This document shows, piece by piece, positions 54,431 through 64,000 of a stretch of 64,000 nucleotides of DNA. Below the pieces are notes generated by a model, which saw only the letters and a program-made list of their open reading frames with translations, was not told the DNA's origin and ran no database searches. This stretch comes from Phytophthora quininea (lineage: Eukaryota; Oomycota; Peronosporomycetes; Peronosporales; Peronosporaceae). The DNA lies in NCBI GenBank assembly GCA_011947345.1, contig JAAVTG010000116.1, positions 1 through 64,000 of the forward strand, read 5' to 3'. Position 1 is the first letter of the stretch. Each line of letters opens with the position of its first letter. Position numbers and translations under genes: made by a program.

Positions 54431-55382
54431 TGCAGCAAAAACGTTTGAGGGTTCGATGGTATTGTTCAAACGGAATGTTCGTCTTTGCACAGCCAGGAGG
54501 TGAGTGGAAAGCTTTCCATCTTCTAAACATTGCGTGGTTGAGCCATGACGTATTCAGGTAATCGGCTATTTCTCGTTCCACACTATCTTCTACAAATTGA
54601 TCCCATTCGAGTTGCGCTCTTGGTTTAACCACTGGAAAGACGCTCTACTTGCACAGTACAAGTCGTACATGTCCTTAAAGAATTGGCGAGAGCTTTTCGT
54701 AGATACTCCTTGGCTTCGGCACTGCTTGTACAGATTGTCGGTAACGTGGTACCAACACATGAATACCTTGGCTCGGGGCAATTCCTGCTTACGCGCATTG
54801 AGCTGAGCTTTGTCGCCATCCATCATGACAAACTCATGCACGAACGGCTCGTAAAATGTCACGAGGAAGGCTTTCTTCAGCTCTCGGAGACACCAACCAA
54901 TACCAGGAGCTTGCCGACGAGACGAAAAAAGTACGCAAGAGGAAGAATTTCCCAGCGATCAGAAAATCCCATGACGAAAACAGGATATTTCTCCTCGCTG
55001 GTGTTGAAAGTGCTGTCAATATGGAGCATCGTCGTCATGGTGTTGTTTCTTTGGACCTGGATATCTTGCATGAGTTTGAAACACGAGACACCGAACCTGT
55101 ACGGATCGGCTTCAGATCCAACGCCAATTTTTAGGTCGATGTGATCTACATTGCGGACGGTAACACAAACATACGGAGCTTGTGTTGTCTTGTGGATGAT
55201 TTCGACGCCAGATCCACAGAAAGTTTTCGCCAGGTATCTCCATCCTCAATCATCCCACAAACAAGCCCATGAAGCTGGGTAGCAGTGGTAGAGGGGTTTC
55301 GCTTGAGTTGTACTGTGAGAAGAGCCTCGCCGGCGTCACTAAGCCGTGGTCTCGGAGGAGATGTAGTTGCGTTGTGGCTCAT
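54431..55382 (-). pseudogene. MULE transposase, N-terminal and catalytic part (right of Gypsy insertion)
   Basis: The start at 55382 gives MSHNATTSPPRPRLS. Catalytic-domain segments follow in shifting frames: LHIDSTFNTSEEKYPVFVMG with the first Asp, VMMDGDKAQLNARKQELPRA with the second Asp, then FMCWYHVTDNL, as in MULE transposases. Further on, EQYHRTLKRFCC runs exactly to the Gypsy boundary and, with one TGCA removed, continues in frame at 37409 as NTRASPVEAIES. The gene was therefore a continuous frame at this site when Gypsy inserted. Terminal inverted repeats of the MULE were not found. Confidence 0.75.
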
Positions 55383-58047
55383 CGTGCGTGATCCCTAACG
55401 AAAACCTATGTCAAGTCATTTTCCAGACAAATGCTGGTCTTGTACCGGCAGAGACAATGGTCAGCGTTTTGTACGGCTGCACATCGAGATGATGTACAGC
55501 ATGTCAACTTGGACCGCATTTGGTGATTACGCAGAACAAGACCTTTGCTAACGTCTCTAGACCGATCGTGGGGTGATCGATCTTGCATCGGCAGATATTG
55601 TGTTTTGTATAGCAAAACGTGGAAGTTGTAAAAGATATCGGTCGCGCGCAGTAACACCATCTCCAGATCCCTATATCGGCAACTATTCGAGGGTGGTATC
55701 GTCCCACATGGGTGTGAACTTTGTAGGAGACTGAGCGTTGTAGCCTTGGGCTTGATCTGTGAATCCTGGAGTGAACTTCAGCCGACAAACCTGGTAGAGG
55801 AAAAACCTTTCCGACAGAAACCCCTAGGGGCGTTATATCGGTCGTTTTAATACGGAATACTATAAATATAGTACGTTTCCTAAGGAGTCAAACAATGTTA
55901 TCGCAGTGCGCTCATTTAAAACCACTCGTTCTTATTGGGAAATCATTGAACTAGATCAGAAAATTGACCTATCAGCTAAGTTATAGGGGAATGCAACTCC
56001 ACAAAGCGGCAGCGCAGAAACCCATCAGCATTAAATCAAGCTTCTGCCGGGCGGAGAGTATGTCCTTTTCTACTTTCTTCACCGTGATTTTTTACGTTGC
56101 CCATGGTGGCATTTGATTTGAATGCTACGTTGGATTCGGACACCTGCAAGGTTTTTCTTTTCGACAACACAGCAATTGTTCAGGTATCTGTTGAGTAGGG
56201 GTATGCTAAACCCACGAGAATTTGCGTGTGTGGACCGGGGTATGGAGCTCAAAATTGAAGTGACGGCTGTCGAGGGGTTTGCCTCCTTAGCAGTGTACTT
56301 TATGAACCGCCTTACACGCCGTTGAAGGCGCAACAAGATGTCAGACTGAGTTTGATGAGACCTCTCTACTAGATATGGGTGTGAGTGGTTTGTGAGTATG
56401 TCGAATCGGCAAACTACCAAAGACGTAGCGGGAAAATTGTACACTATCTCGGAAAGGACGTGGTTCATTTGACACAATGTGCTCGAAATGTTTAGAGGAT
56501 AGTGGATAGATGGTGACGCGCAGCAAGTAGGGGTCAGCGACCAAGAGAGTGGAGAGGATTCTCGCTACCTGTTCAACGGCAGACAAAGGATTGGGCACTG
56601 TGGAGTAACGATGTGAACGGACCCCAATCGAAGAAAGCTAAGGTCGTTTTACTTTCTTAGAGGTAAGCCGTAAGATAGCCCGACAGAATCGACTTTACAT
56701 CCGTCAAGTTGCCCTAATGTCAAAGAGGACGGCAAAAGGGGCGTTCAACTGCTGGTGCCCTTACTTTATATGTACGTGCTGTCAGGCTCGCCACGGATAG
56801 GCAATACGCTATATTACGAGGAGCTTTGCCATCTAAGAGTGACTTGCATAGTGTTCTAGGCAGAAAACCTGATCATGTGTGGGTTGCTGTCCTCTCAGGG
56901 ACTGGTGCGCGTGTTAGTCTTGCGTCTGGGCTAGACGTTAAACCAATAGACCCGCTCAGGCCCGAGTCCTAGGCCATTTAAAGAACAGAGGACAAAGAGA
57001 GTTTGTGCAGCGTAAACCTTTAGTATCGGTTAAGTAGTATTCGTGCCTAAGACTACAATGTTCAAATCGACCGGTCAAGACACTCCCTAACGTAGGATCG
57101 GTTCGCTGCCTGGAAGAAGTTATCCCCCAGGAATCACCACGCTAGTACTTCGTCTGGTCACACACGCCTCGGACAACGTTTACTGAATTCGCAACGCCAC
57201 ACATTAGCAAGATTAACAGTGGCCGAATAACCTGTTTTGGAGTTCACAAACCAACGGCTGTGCGGCTCATGGGCCTTCGTGGTTTCTACAGCGCTATTGT
57301 CGAAATTAGAGCACTGTCGGCGCAAGATTTTCAAAGATGTGAGGAGGTATTATGGATCAGCGTCCAGAAACTCGCAAGGCAGAGTTATAGATCAGTGACT
57401 ACTGTCAGCTTTTTGTCCAGTGTCTTGTGAAGCTTTGCTAATAAGAATCATCTTTCTTGAGTTTGCTCTCGATTGGATGACCAAGACAGATTTTATCCAT
57501 CCTTCTGATCGATTGGTAGTGATATGGTAGGCCAAGACGGTAGAATTCCGGATCTACAATGCGATGGTACCCTCATGTAGGGTGATCAATACAACGGAGT
57601 GTCGACGAAAGGTGTAGTCAGGCCGATTTTACTAATGAACATATATATTATAACTCAACAAGCAAAATTCCTCAAAATTACGGGTGTTGTTTGGTGGAAA
57701 TGCATAATTTATTGGTGCGGTGTTTTGTACACGATCGATCGTAACTTATCGCTCTGCTTTCGATAGAGGCCAACTATCGCAGCAGGCCGCAAAGGCGTCG
57801 ATCGTCTCCCAGTCGAGGGTGCTGACGACAAACCAAGTTCACCCCCATCAGTAGCTTCATTTCTTGCATCCCTGTGGCTTTGGCTTGTTCTCTCAGTGAT
57901 GTGTTTTGACGCACCAACGAGACGGATTGAAAAGTCAATTGTGTTTCATGTTTCAGTGAGATAGCGCCTCTCTAGTCGCTACTGTTTGTTGCTACGCCAT
58001 TTACAACGTCAAGGAAGGAACACTACAGCTGTGCTGGTATGATGCAT
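55383..58047. other. Long non-genic stretch, possible old Gypsy relic
   Basis: No intact gene is seen. Two spots look like worn retroelement protein: near 56880-56970, LSGTGARVSLASGLDVK resembles a protease active-site region, and near 57245-57310, TAVRLMGLRGFYSAIV resembles the segment just after RT. Both are weak and could be chance. The stretch before the protease gene (57620-58040) is AT-rich and empty. Confidence 0.25.
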
Positions 58048-59819
58048 CTAGTACATGGCGCAGTCCTTGTTGGAGGGGCTGGGCGTCGTGGAGTAAGAAG
58101 CATCACCCGCAACGCTCGCGCTGCTGGTCGTGGTGGTCGGTGCAGGAGTTGTCGAGATGGTGTACTCGGAGACATCACTACCGGCGACGGTTTGGCCCAG
58201 TCCTTGCTTCTGGGCGGCCGGCGTCTCGGTCGTTGGGGTTGCGGTCGTCGTGGCAGACCCTACAGAGTTGCTTGTGCTATCGTCGTTCGGGACAGCAGCA
58301 TAAATGTCCCTCTTCGATGGAGTGGACGTCGTTGGGGTCGCGGTTGTACTAGAAGGCGTCGAAGTGATCGAAGGCGTCGAGGTGACCGAAGGCGTCGAGG
58401 TGACCGAAGGCGTAGTAGTCGCCACCGATGGAGATACGGTGGTGACCGACGGAGCTGCGGTCGTGGTCGACGGGGTGGCCGTGGTCGATGACGGAGCAGT
58501 GGTGATGGCAGCAAGCGAACTGCTGGAGTCGAACGTCGGCCAGGTAGCGTATAGCTCAACTCCACAGGCGCCCTCACTGTCGCCGGAGTAGCGGCGCTCG
58601 ACGCGAACGTATCCGTCCTCGCCCCAGGACGTTCCCCACTGGTTCTTGATGCGCCAGTAGAGCACTCCGTCGTCTGTCTCGCCATAGCCCACAGCCAGAC
58701 CCGAGTGAGATCCAGTCTTGTCGCAGTTCGCGCCTGTGAGGACACCACCAGAGTAATACTGGAAGGCGTTCGACCCGCTGTAGAGGAAGATCGACACGGG
58801 GTGTTCGCGCACCGCGTCCTCAAGGGCACCCGGATCTTCACGCACCGATTCGTAGCCGACCACACCGATGTCAACCTCCGTGCAGCTGCTCACGGCGCAG
58901 CTCGGCACACTGCCGTCGTCCGAAGCGAACGGATACGAGTCGAGCGTGCACATCTTGCCGCCACGGTCGTTGGCGATCCAGTCCATGGTGTAGGCAGCGT
59001 AGCCTCCACCGCAGCCGTTGCTCTCGCCTGAGTCGTCGCAGCTAATGAGCTCTTGGTCGGACAAGCTCGGCAGCGAACCGCCCGACGCCACGCAATAGCC
59101 AGACTCCATTGCCGCCGTAGCGGAGAACGCCCAGCAGGCTCCACACTCGCCTTGGTCCTTGACAGCGGTGACGCACCCAGCATCCTGCCAGTCCACGGTC
59201 TCACCTGACGCTGCTGCGGCAGTCATGACACCACCGTCCTGACTTGACGCAATGCTGCTGTTGGAGTTCTGCACGTCCGTGGTGAACATTCCAGCCGTCG
59301 ATGAAGTCGTCGCGCTTCCACTGCTGCTAGCCTTGATCGGGCTCGAGTTCGGGTCCACCGCGTACCGGTTCACGTAGGCCAAGAACTCCTCGGATGTCAA
59401 CAGCACGAACGGCGAGTTGACCGAGAAGTTGGCGTGCGGGTGAAGCTGCTGGAGCTGGGTGATCGCGGCAAGAGCTTGGTCGAATCGGTCGAGCTCCTCC
59501 GTCTCCGAAATACTGGCGGACGACGACGACGAACCTGAAGATAGCGAGGATATGGTGATGGTTGCATTCGAGTCAAGAGAACCCGCCGTTGAGTTATTGG
59601 AAGGGCTGGTGCTGTTGGAGACCCCGGTCTTGGTCGACTCGAGTATGACCCGGTGGCAGATCCATAGGTGACTGCAACTTTAACGGCCTCAGTGTAGTAG
59701 CTGGACTGCTTCCACTCAGAGTAGCTCTGTAGGGCGTCTTCACTGATCGCCGTCACAAGTGAGAGGATCTGCACCGATAGCAGCAAAGCGCCCATTGACA
59801 TCTTCGACACGGGGATCAT
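58048..59819 (-). CDS. Secreted papain-like cysteine protease with Thr/Pro-rich tail (one single-base shift)
   Basis: The start at 59819 gives a signal peptide (MSMGALLLSVQILSLVTA after a short lead). A propeptide resembling the I29 inhibitor region follows. One G missing in a G3 run near 59652 shifts the frame; beyond it, Ser/Asn-rich sequence and FSVNSPFVLLTSEEFLAYVN follow. The C1 catalytic domain has DQGECGACWAFSA (Gln and Cys), GSHSGLAVGYG (His) and RIKNQWGTSWGEDGY (Asn). The last 150 residues are rich in Thr, Ser and Pro with SVTSTP repeats, likely O-glycosylated and wall- or surface-exposed. Oomycetes secrete such proteases. Confidence 0.88.
58351..58415 (-). repeat. 18-bp tandem repeat in protease tail
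   Basis: About three and a half 18-bp units (GACCGAAGGCGTCGAGGT on the plus strand) code for repeated SVTSTP. The number of units could vary between strains. Confidence 0.75.
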
Positions 59820-60660
59820 GGTGTGCTGGTATGAATGAGAGACGAGCTGTGCTGGGCGGGGTGTTGGTGATCCCGGCCGAGAAAATTGAAATGTGAGAGG
59901 AGTGAGGAGCGGATTGACTGAAGCACTGCCGCGTTACTTGCTAGGCCATGATCGCCTGCCAAAAAGCCGGAAAGGTCACCACGATGGTATTCTACGTGGC
60001 CACCTCGACACCTCGAACAGGTAAAGAAGCCTCGCCGTCACGAAGGCGACGCCGTGGTTGGTGTCTTGATCTGCTGATGGAAAGCGGTCAATCGTTGGTA
60101 AAGGTCATCTGATACTTTGTTGAAGCAGGATCCATATTGCTTGAGCCGTTCGATGCATTGTAAATAGCGATCCGTGCGTCAAGCATTGCTCGAACGTGTG
60201 ACACGGTCCTCGTTATCGGAGTCGGATGTTTAACAAGGCAACACGAAAATATATCTTTGCCCCGCAGAAGAGCGGCGGCAGCTGGTGGATGGAGCCAAGT
60301 GGAGACCGTCTTTCCTGAAGAGTTGGCGACTCTATTGGCGCTGCAATTGTTGTCGTTGTCACCACGCAGCGGTAAAAGCAAAAGCCGACAGCGCTTCAAC
60401 TTGTCTGCACCGAATTGCCTGCACATCGAACTTCGCGCAGCTACTGATGTGTTAGGAACAAGTAGAAATACTGCCAGGATCGACCACCTTGCTGTACAGC
60501 GACCAACCTGCCAGCTGAAAGATGCTGCCTGCAAACGAATAGGTAGCAGAGCCATAAAGGAGATCCAACCACGCACGCAACAACCACGCACGGTTCACAT
60601 CGTCATTTGCACTGCTCGTGACGTTCGCTTCAGAGCAGACAAAACAGCTGCATTCGCTCT
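59820..60660. other. Intergenic, protease upstream region and SEC63 downstream region
   Basis: Open frames exist on both strands (60088-60591 minus; 60257 onward plus) but neither shows a domain, and both are low-value in composition. A CTCATTC motif lies near 59833 on the minus strand just before the protease start, a partial initiator match. I call no gene here. Confidence 0.4.
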
Positions 60661-62536
60661 CTATTTGTCCTTCTTGCTCTCGTCCTGCTCCTGGTCCAGG
60701 TCCTCATCCTCCTCTTCGCTATCACTCGAGTCGGCGGCGTTCATCACCTGCTCGAACAGCGTCGGTTCGTTATCTAACTCCAGATCCTCCGGGTGGGGCT
60801 GGTACACTGGGAGGGACGATGCGGGGGCAACGTTAAACTGCAGCGAGGTCAAGAACGAGTTAGAAAATGCGAACTACGTGCAGCAGGCCAAGACCAATCA
60901 CAAGCAAGCTTACCTTAGCAACAGCACGCAGGTCCATGCCAATGTACGAGTCGCTCTTGACGAAGATGTCCAGCTGGTATGTGCCAGCCTCGGGCGGTGC
61001 ATGCAGCTGCAGTTTCTGTTCAACTGTGCGCTCCTGCGACGTCATCTTCGCGAAAGCGTGCAGGTGGTTCATCTTCACGTCGCCCACGATGCAGTACCAG
61101 CGCTCCATCTTCGGGAACGGGAACCGCGGTGCATACACCAGGTCGCACGTGTCGCCCTCCTTCACGTTCTTGCGCGTGAGCTTGACAGTGACCGTCATAA
61201 TATCACCCTCAGCAATAAACTCCTCGTCGTCCACGCCAATTGAGATCTGCAGCTCCATGTGGGGCATCATCTCCAGCACATTGTTCACTTCAGTGCGGTC
61301 GTCCTCGGACAAGCCACTCAAACCCTTGCGGTCCTCAGGATTTAGCGCAATGTACTGGTGCATGCTGCGCACAGCGTTCTTGCCCGTGACAATGTGCTTC
61401 ACTTCGGCCTCAGTCACGTGCGGCAGCTGCAGGAACGGAGGGTCCTTGAACCACAGGCCCTGCGTCAGGAACTGCTGCAGCTCCATGAGGTTCAGCGTCG
61501 TCTGCAGCCACGACTTCATGACTGAGATCTCGAGCATGCCGTCCACCAGCTGAATCGCTTTCTTCAGCATCAAATTCAGGTCTCCCTGTAGCGTCGCGCT
61601 CAGTTTCTCGCGCAGGAAGTGCGCGTGTAGTAGCAAGTTAGCCTTGGCAATGGCCGGATGGTTGAATTTGGGCTTGGCAACCAGGTCCGCCTGCTTGAAC
61701 TTCTTAAACAAGGCGCCAAGCTCGGCATCGTCCGATGCACGCCGCGGGATCTCGCGGAATTCGGCCGAGCCGGCCAGGATCTCCGGCAGCATGCGCGGGT
61801 GCGAGTGCTGCGACATGGCAAAGTTGTAGAAGCCGTACGTGTCGTACATGATCATCGAGTCGCCGTACTTCTTCGAGTGCGAGTACCAGAGCGCCACGCA
61901 GCTCGGGATAGCCACCACGAGGATGATCAGGTACAGGAACAGCACAATGTTGTGGTTGGCCGGGTCCAGCAGGAAGGTGGGCAGGCCGATCGAGAGCTGC
62001 AGCGCCTGGCGACCGTCCGGGTTGCCGAACTTCTCGTAGTTGGCCTTGGCCACCTCGTCCGTGAGCGCCTCGTAGGCCTTGGCCACGAGCATGAACTTCT
62101 GCTCAGCCACAGCGTCGCCCTGGTTCTTGTCTGGGTGGTACAATAGACTCATCTTACGGTACGCGCGCTTAATCTCGCGCTCCGACGCGCCGGCTGCGAT
62201 CCCGAGAATCGCGAACGGGTCGAACGACTTGATCTCCGAGTCGTCCTTGAGCAGCAGCGCCATGCGCACGAGCGCGAACCAGACTGCGGCCAGCACCAAC
62301 AGGTTGAGCAGGAAGGGCAGCGAGAACACGTTGCGGAGCGCCGTCTTCTCGGCCTGCAGCTGCTTAAGCTTCTTGAGCTCGCGCTCACAGCGCACGTGGC
62401 TCTTGTCCAGCAGGCGGTCCTTGAGGAAGACACCGTAGAGGATGCGGCGCAGCGACAGGAAGGTGGCTGGCACGGCGTACAGCGCGCATAGCGACACCGA
62501 GAAGTAGTAGAAGGCCGAGTTGTCGTACTCTAGCAT
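60661..62536 (-). CDS. SEC63: SEC63, ER translocon J-protein
   Basis: SEC63 works with the Sec61 channel and the lumenal Hsp70 in protein import into the ER. The start at 62536 is followed by a first membrane helix (about 10-30), a second (72-95), a lumenal J domain (105-165) with the HPD motif in YHPDKNQG, a third helix (about 190-212), then the cytosolic Sec63/Brl region, and an acidic tail (DSSDSEEEDEDLDQEQDE). A 76-nt intron (60913-60838, GTAAGC...CTGCAG) joins RAVAK to FNVAPAS. The product has 599 residues with no frame break. Sequence upstream of 62536 is open but lacks family features. Confidence 0.93.
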
Positions 62537-62696
62537 GGCTGTTGGGGGAATGGAGCGACCGGAAATGGAGATCAGCCGGACACGTGGAGCGCGAGGTCGC
62601 AATCTTTCGAATGCAATACACTTCCTTACACTAGGGACGAGAAACAATTGGAGTTCATTATGACAACGTCGTGAAAAGACAGCAGCAATCTGACGT

Positions 62697-63721
62697 ATGT
62701 CAAGCAACGCCATGGCGGACTGGAGCGCGTCCTGGACGTCCTCGGACGCTGCGGCTGTGCAAGTGCAAACGCTGCCTGATGGCGGGGGCGGTGTGGCGTC
62801 GTTGCGTTCCTCTCCACTGCAGCTGACGCGCGCGGAAGGCTCCTCTGCTGCCTGTGAAGTGACTCTACGATGGACTCCGCCCTTGAGTTGCTTGCAGTTC
62901 AAGCTCCAGGTCAAGTGCTCCGCCAGACACGTGGAGCTGTTCGCTGGCGGGGTTCGAAACAACATGCTTGGCGAGCAGGAGGCAGGAGAGGTCTATCTCG
63001 GCACCTTCCGAGGCACCAGAGAGGGCGGTGTCATGAAGTCTACAGACCCGCAGACGTTCATCATGACGCCGTCTTTTGCACACAGCGACAAAGACTGTAG
63101 TGTGCTCCAGAACTTGCAGACGATGAAGATCAAGTTTGTGTCACTGACCGGAGATAAAAGCGTGCTAAAGTTGGACGAACTGCAGTGTGTTTTCGTGCCC
63201 GTGGAGGTTGATGCCAGGTGAGGAGAATGATGTAGAATGGTGATTGCTTTATTTATTATTTATCTAATTTATTCTTTTGTAGTAGTATGGCAGGCATGAC
63301 AGCAAAGTTGGGTGGACTTGGTCTCGGTGCGGGGCCGGATGTACAGAAGATCTTGACGGGGTTTCAACAGACATTGGAGCGTGAGATGGAGACGAAGATT
63401 GCTCGAGCAGTTGATGCGAAGTTGGCGTTGCTGTCCCAAAGGTTGGCCTTCTCGGAGCAGGCTCTGTTCCAACTACACAAGAAGATGGATGCTAAGGATG
63501 CCAACATGCAAGCAAATCTCGACAAGATTCAGCAGAAATTCGCTCAGTTGGAGCTGCAAATGACTCAATTCTCAGCAGCACAAGGCGCGGTTAAGAACCC
63601 TGGCGTGGACACTGGTGATACAGATCCACAAGAATCCATAACAATAACGGATGATAAGACTGCTGACAAAGTGGAGTCGCAGCTGACTGACGCAGATACG
63701 ATTTCGATAGAAGACGAGTGA
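62697..63721 (+). CDS. PAAT (C10orf88)-like protein
   Basis: Two exons (62697-63217 and 63283-63721) around a 65-nt intron (GTGAGG...TTGTAG) encode 319 residues. The N-terminal half is beta-rich, with ARHVELFAGG, GEVYLGTFRG and KIKFVSLTGDKSVLKLDELQ, which resembles the PAAT family, a protein that partners ABC transporters in mammals. The C-terminal half has a helical, coiled-coil-like region (KIARAVDAKLALLSQRLAF) and an acidic end. The match is by pattern only and may be wrong. It is divergent from SEC63, with 160 bp between the starts. Confidence 0.5.
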
Positions 63722-63733
63722 AGCAAATGGGTT

Positions 63734-64000
63734 TCATCTCTTCCCCGTTAAAGGTCGTCGACGAGCTCCATCCTGGTTCGTATGTTGCAGCCATCGCATG
63801 CAGAGAAGATTACGATAACGAATTGTGTCAAATAACGACGCGTACATGTCGAATGAATCCGATGTGGGGAAAATCCGCTTGAAGTGTCCCTGACGATGGA
63901 GCTCTTCCTCCATTTCTTTAATGAGTTCGAGATCTTCGCCTTTGAGTTGGGATACCAACGTGCTGCTTGTCGAGTCTTGCAGCAGGTCATCGAACGTACG
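63734..64000 (-). CDS. 3' end of an unrecognised gene, cut by the window
   Basis: On the minus strand the frame is open from the window edge to a TGA at 63734-63736. It has RTFDDLLQDS, then ELIKEMEEELHRQGHFKRIF and SFDMYASLFDTIRYRNLL. I do not recognise it. It is tail to tail with the PAAT-like gene, 12 bp apart. Confidence 0.5.
   Translation of the reverse strand, partial: RTFDDLLQDSTSSTLVSQLKGEDLELIKEMEEELHRQGHFKRIFPTSDSFDMYASLFDTIRYRNLLCMRWLQHTNQDGARRRPLTGKR

Noticed and set aside
60088..60591. Minus-strand open frame of 167 codons downstream of SEC63
   Set aside because: No domain, odd composition, and an equally long frame on the other strand. I see no splice or start support.
1..64000. 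CRISPR arrays, prokaryotic operons, tRNA or rRNA genes
   Set aside because: No regularly spaced repeats with unique spacers, no tRNA cloverleaf or rRNA stretch was recognised. The tRNA-like string at 5390 is a primer-binding site of 14-18 nt, not a gene.

Overview
This looks like nuclear DNA from an oomycete, most likely Phytophthora or a close relative. The signs are short GT-AG introns of about 58-87 nt, compact host genes in head-to-head and tail-to-tail pairs, an oomycete-type initiator/flanking promoter element (INR-FPR) in front of the B12D gene copies, ankyrin repeats of the WLHxNRxEGC type, a GT60-like GlcNAc-transferase family, and Copia, Gypsy, MULE and hAT elements of the kinds common in these genomes.

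Layout. 1-6.1 kb: degenerate host coding sequence split by a complete 4.4-kb Copia element with 109/110-bp LTRs and a CCAAC target duplication, then a START-like fragment. 6.2-9.2 kb: two tandem GlcNAc-transferase-like genes, the first decayed and the second nearly whole. 9.7-17.6 kb: a secreted Cys-rich protein, a C2H2 zinc-finger protein, the spliceosomal helicase PRP22/DHX8, and 3-ketodihydrosphingosine reductase. 17.9-24.7 kb: four B12D/MLRQ-like genes in alternating orientation, mixed with an ankyrin-repeat gene and its pseudogene; two 879-bp inverted-repeat arms flank the ankyrin gene. 24.8-30.8 kb: an unrecognised gene, a UPF0598 (C8orf82) gene, an F-box/cytochrome-b5 membrane protein, an ALKBH2-like demethylase, and a HECT ligase with a membrane anchor and RanBP2 finger. 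31.6-34.3 kb: a decayed hAT transposase. 36.7-55.4 kb: a MULE transposase gene split in frame by a 17,021-bp Ty3/Gypsy element (1613/1614-bp LTRs, TGCA duplication). 58-64 kb: a papain-like protease with a Thr/Pro tail, SEC63, a PAAT-like gene, and the end of an unrecognised gene.

Most remarkable is the giant Gypsy element. It carries a retroviral-type RNase H that has lost its first catalytic Asp, followed by a second full RNase HI domain, an integrase with a terminal chromodomain, and a roughly 1000-residue gene on the opposite strand that starts 16 bp inside the 3' LTR. Also notable is the Copia primer-binding site, which reads as the anticodon arm of tRNA-Asn.

Caution on frames. Many genes, including PRP22, which should be essential, are interrupted by single-base shifts. 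Almost every shift I resolved is a missing base, often in a short homopolymer. The two Gypsy LTRs differ at eight sites, five of them single-base indels, four of these in short homopolymer runs. I read most frameshifts here as consensus-sequence errors rather than pseudogenisation. Genes I call pseudogenes show wider decay.
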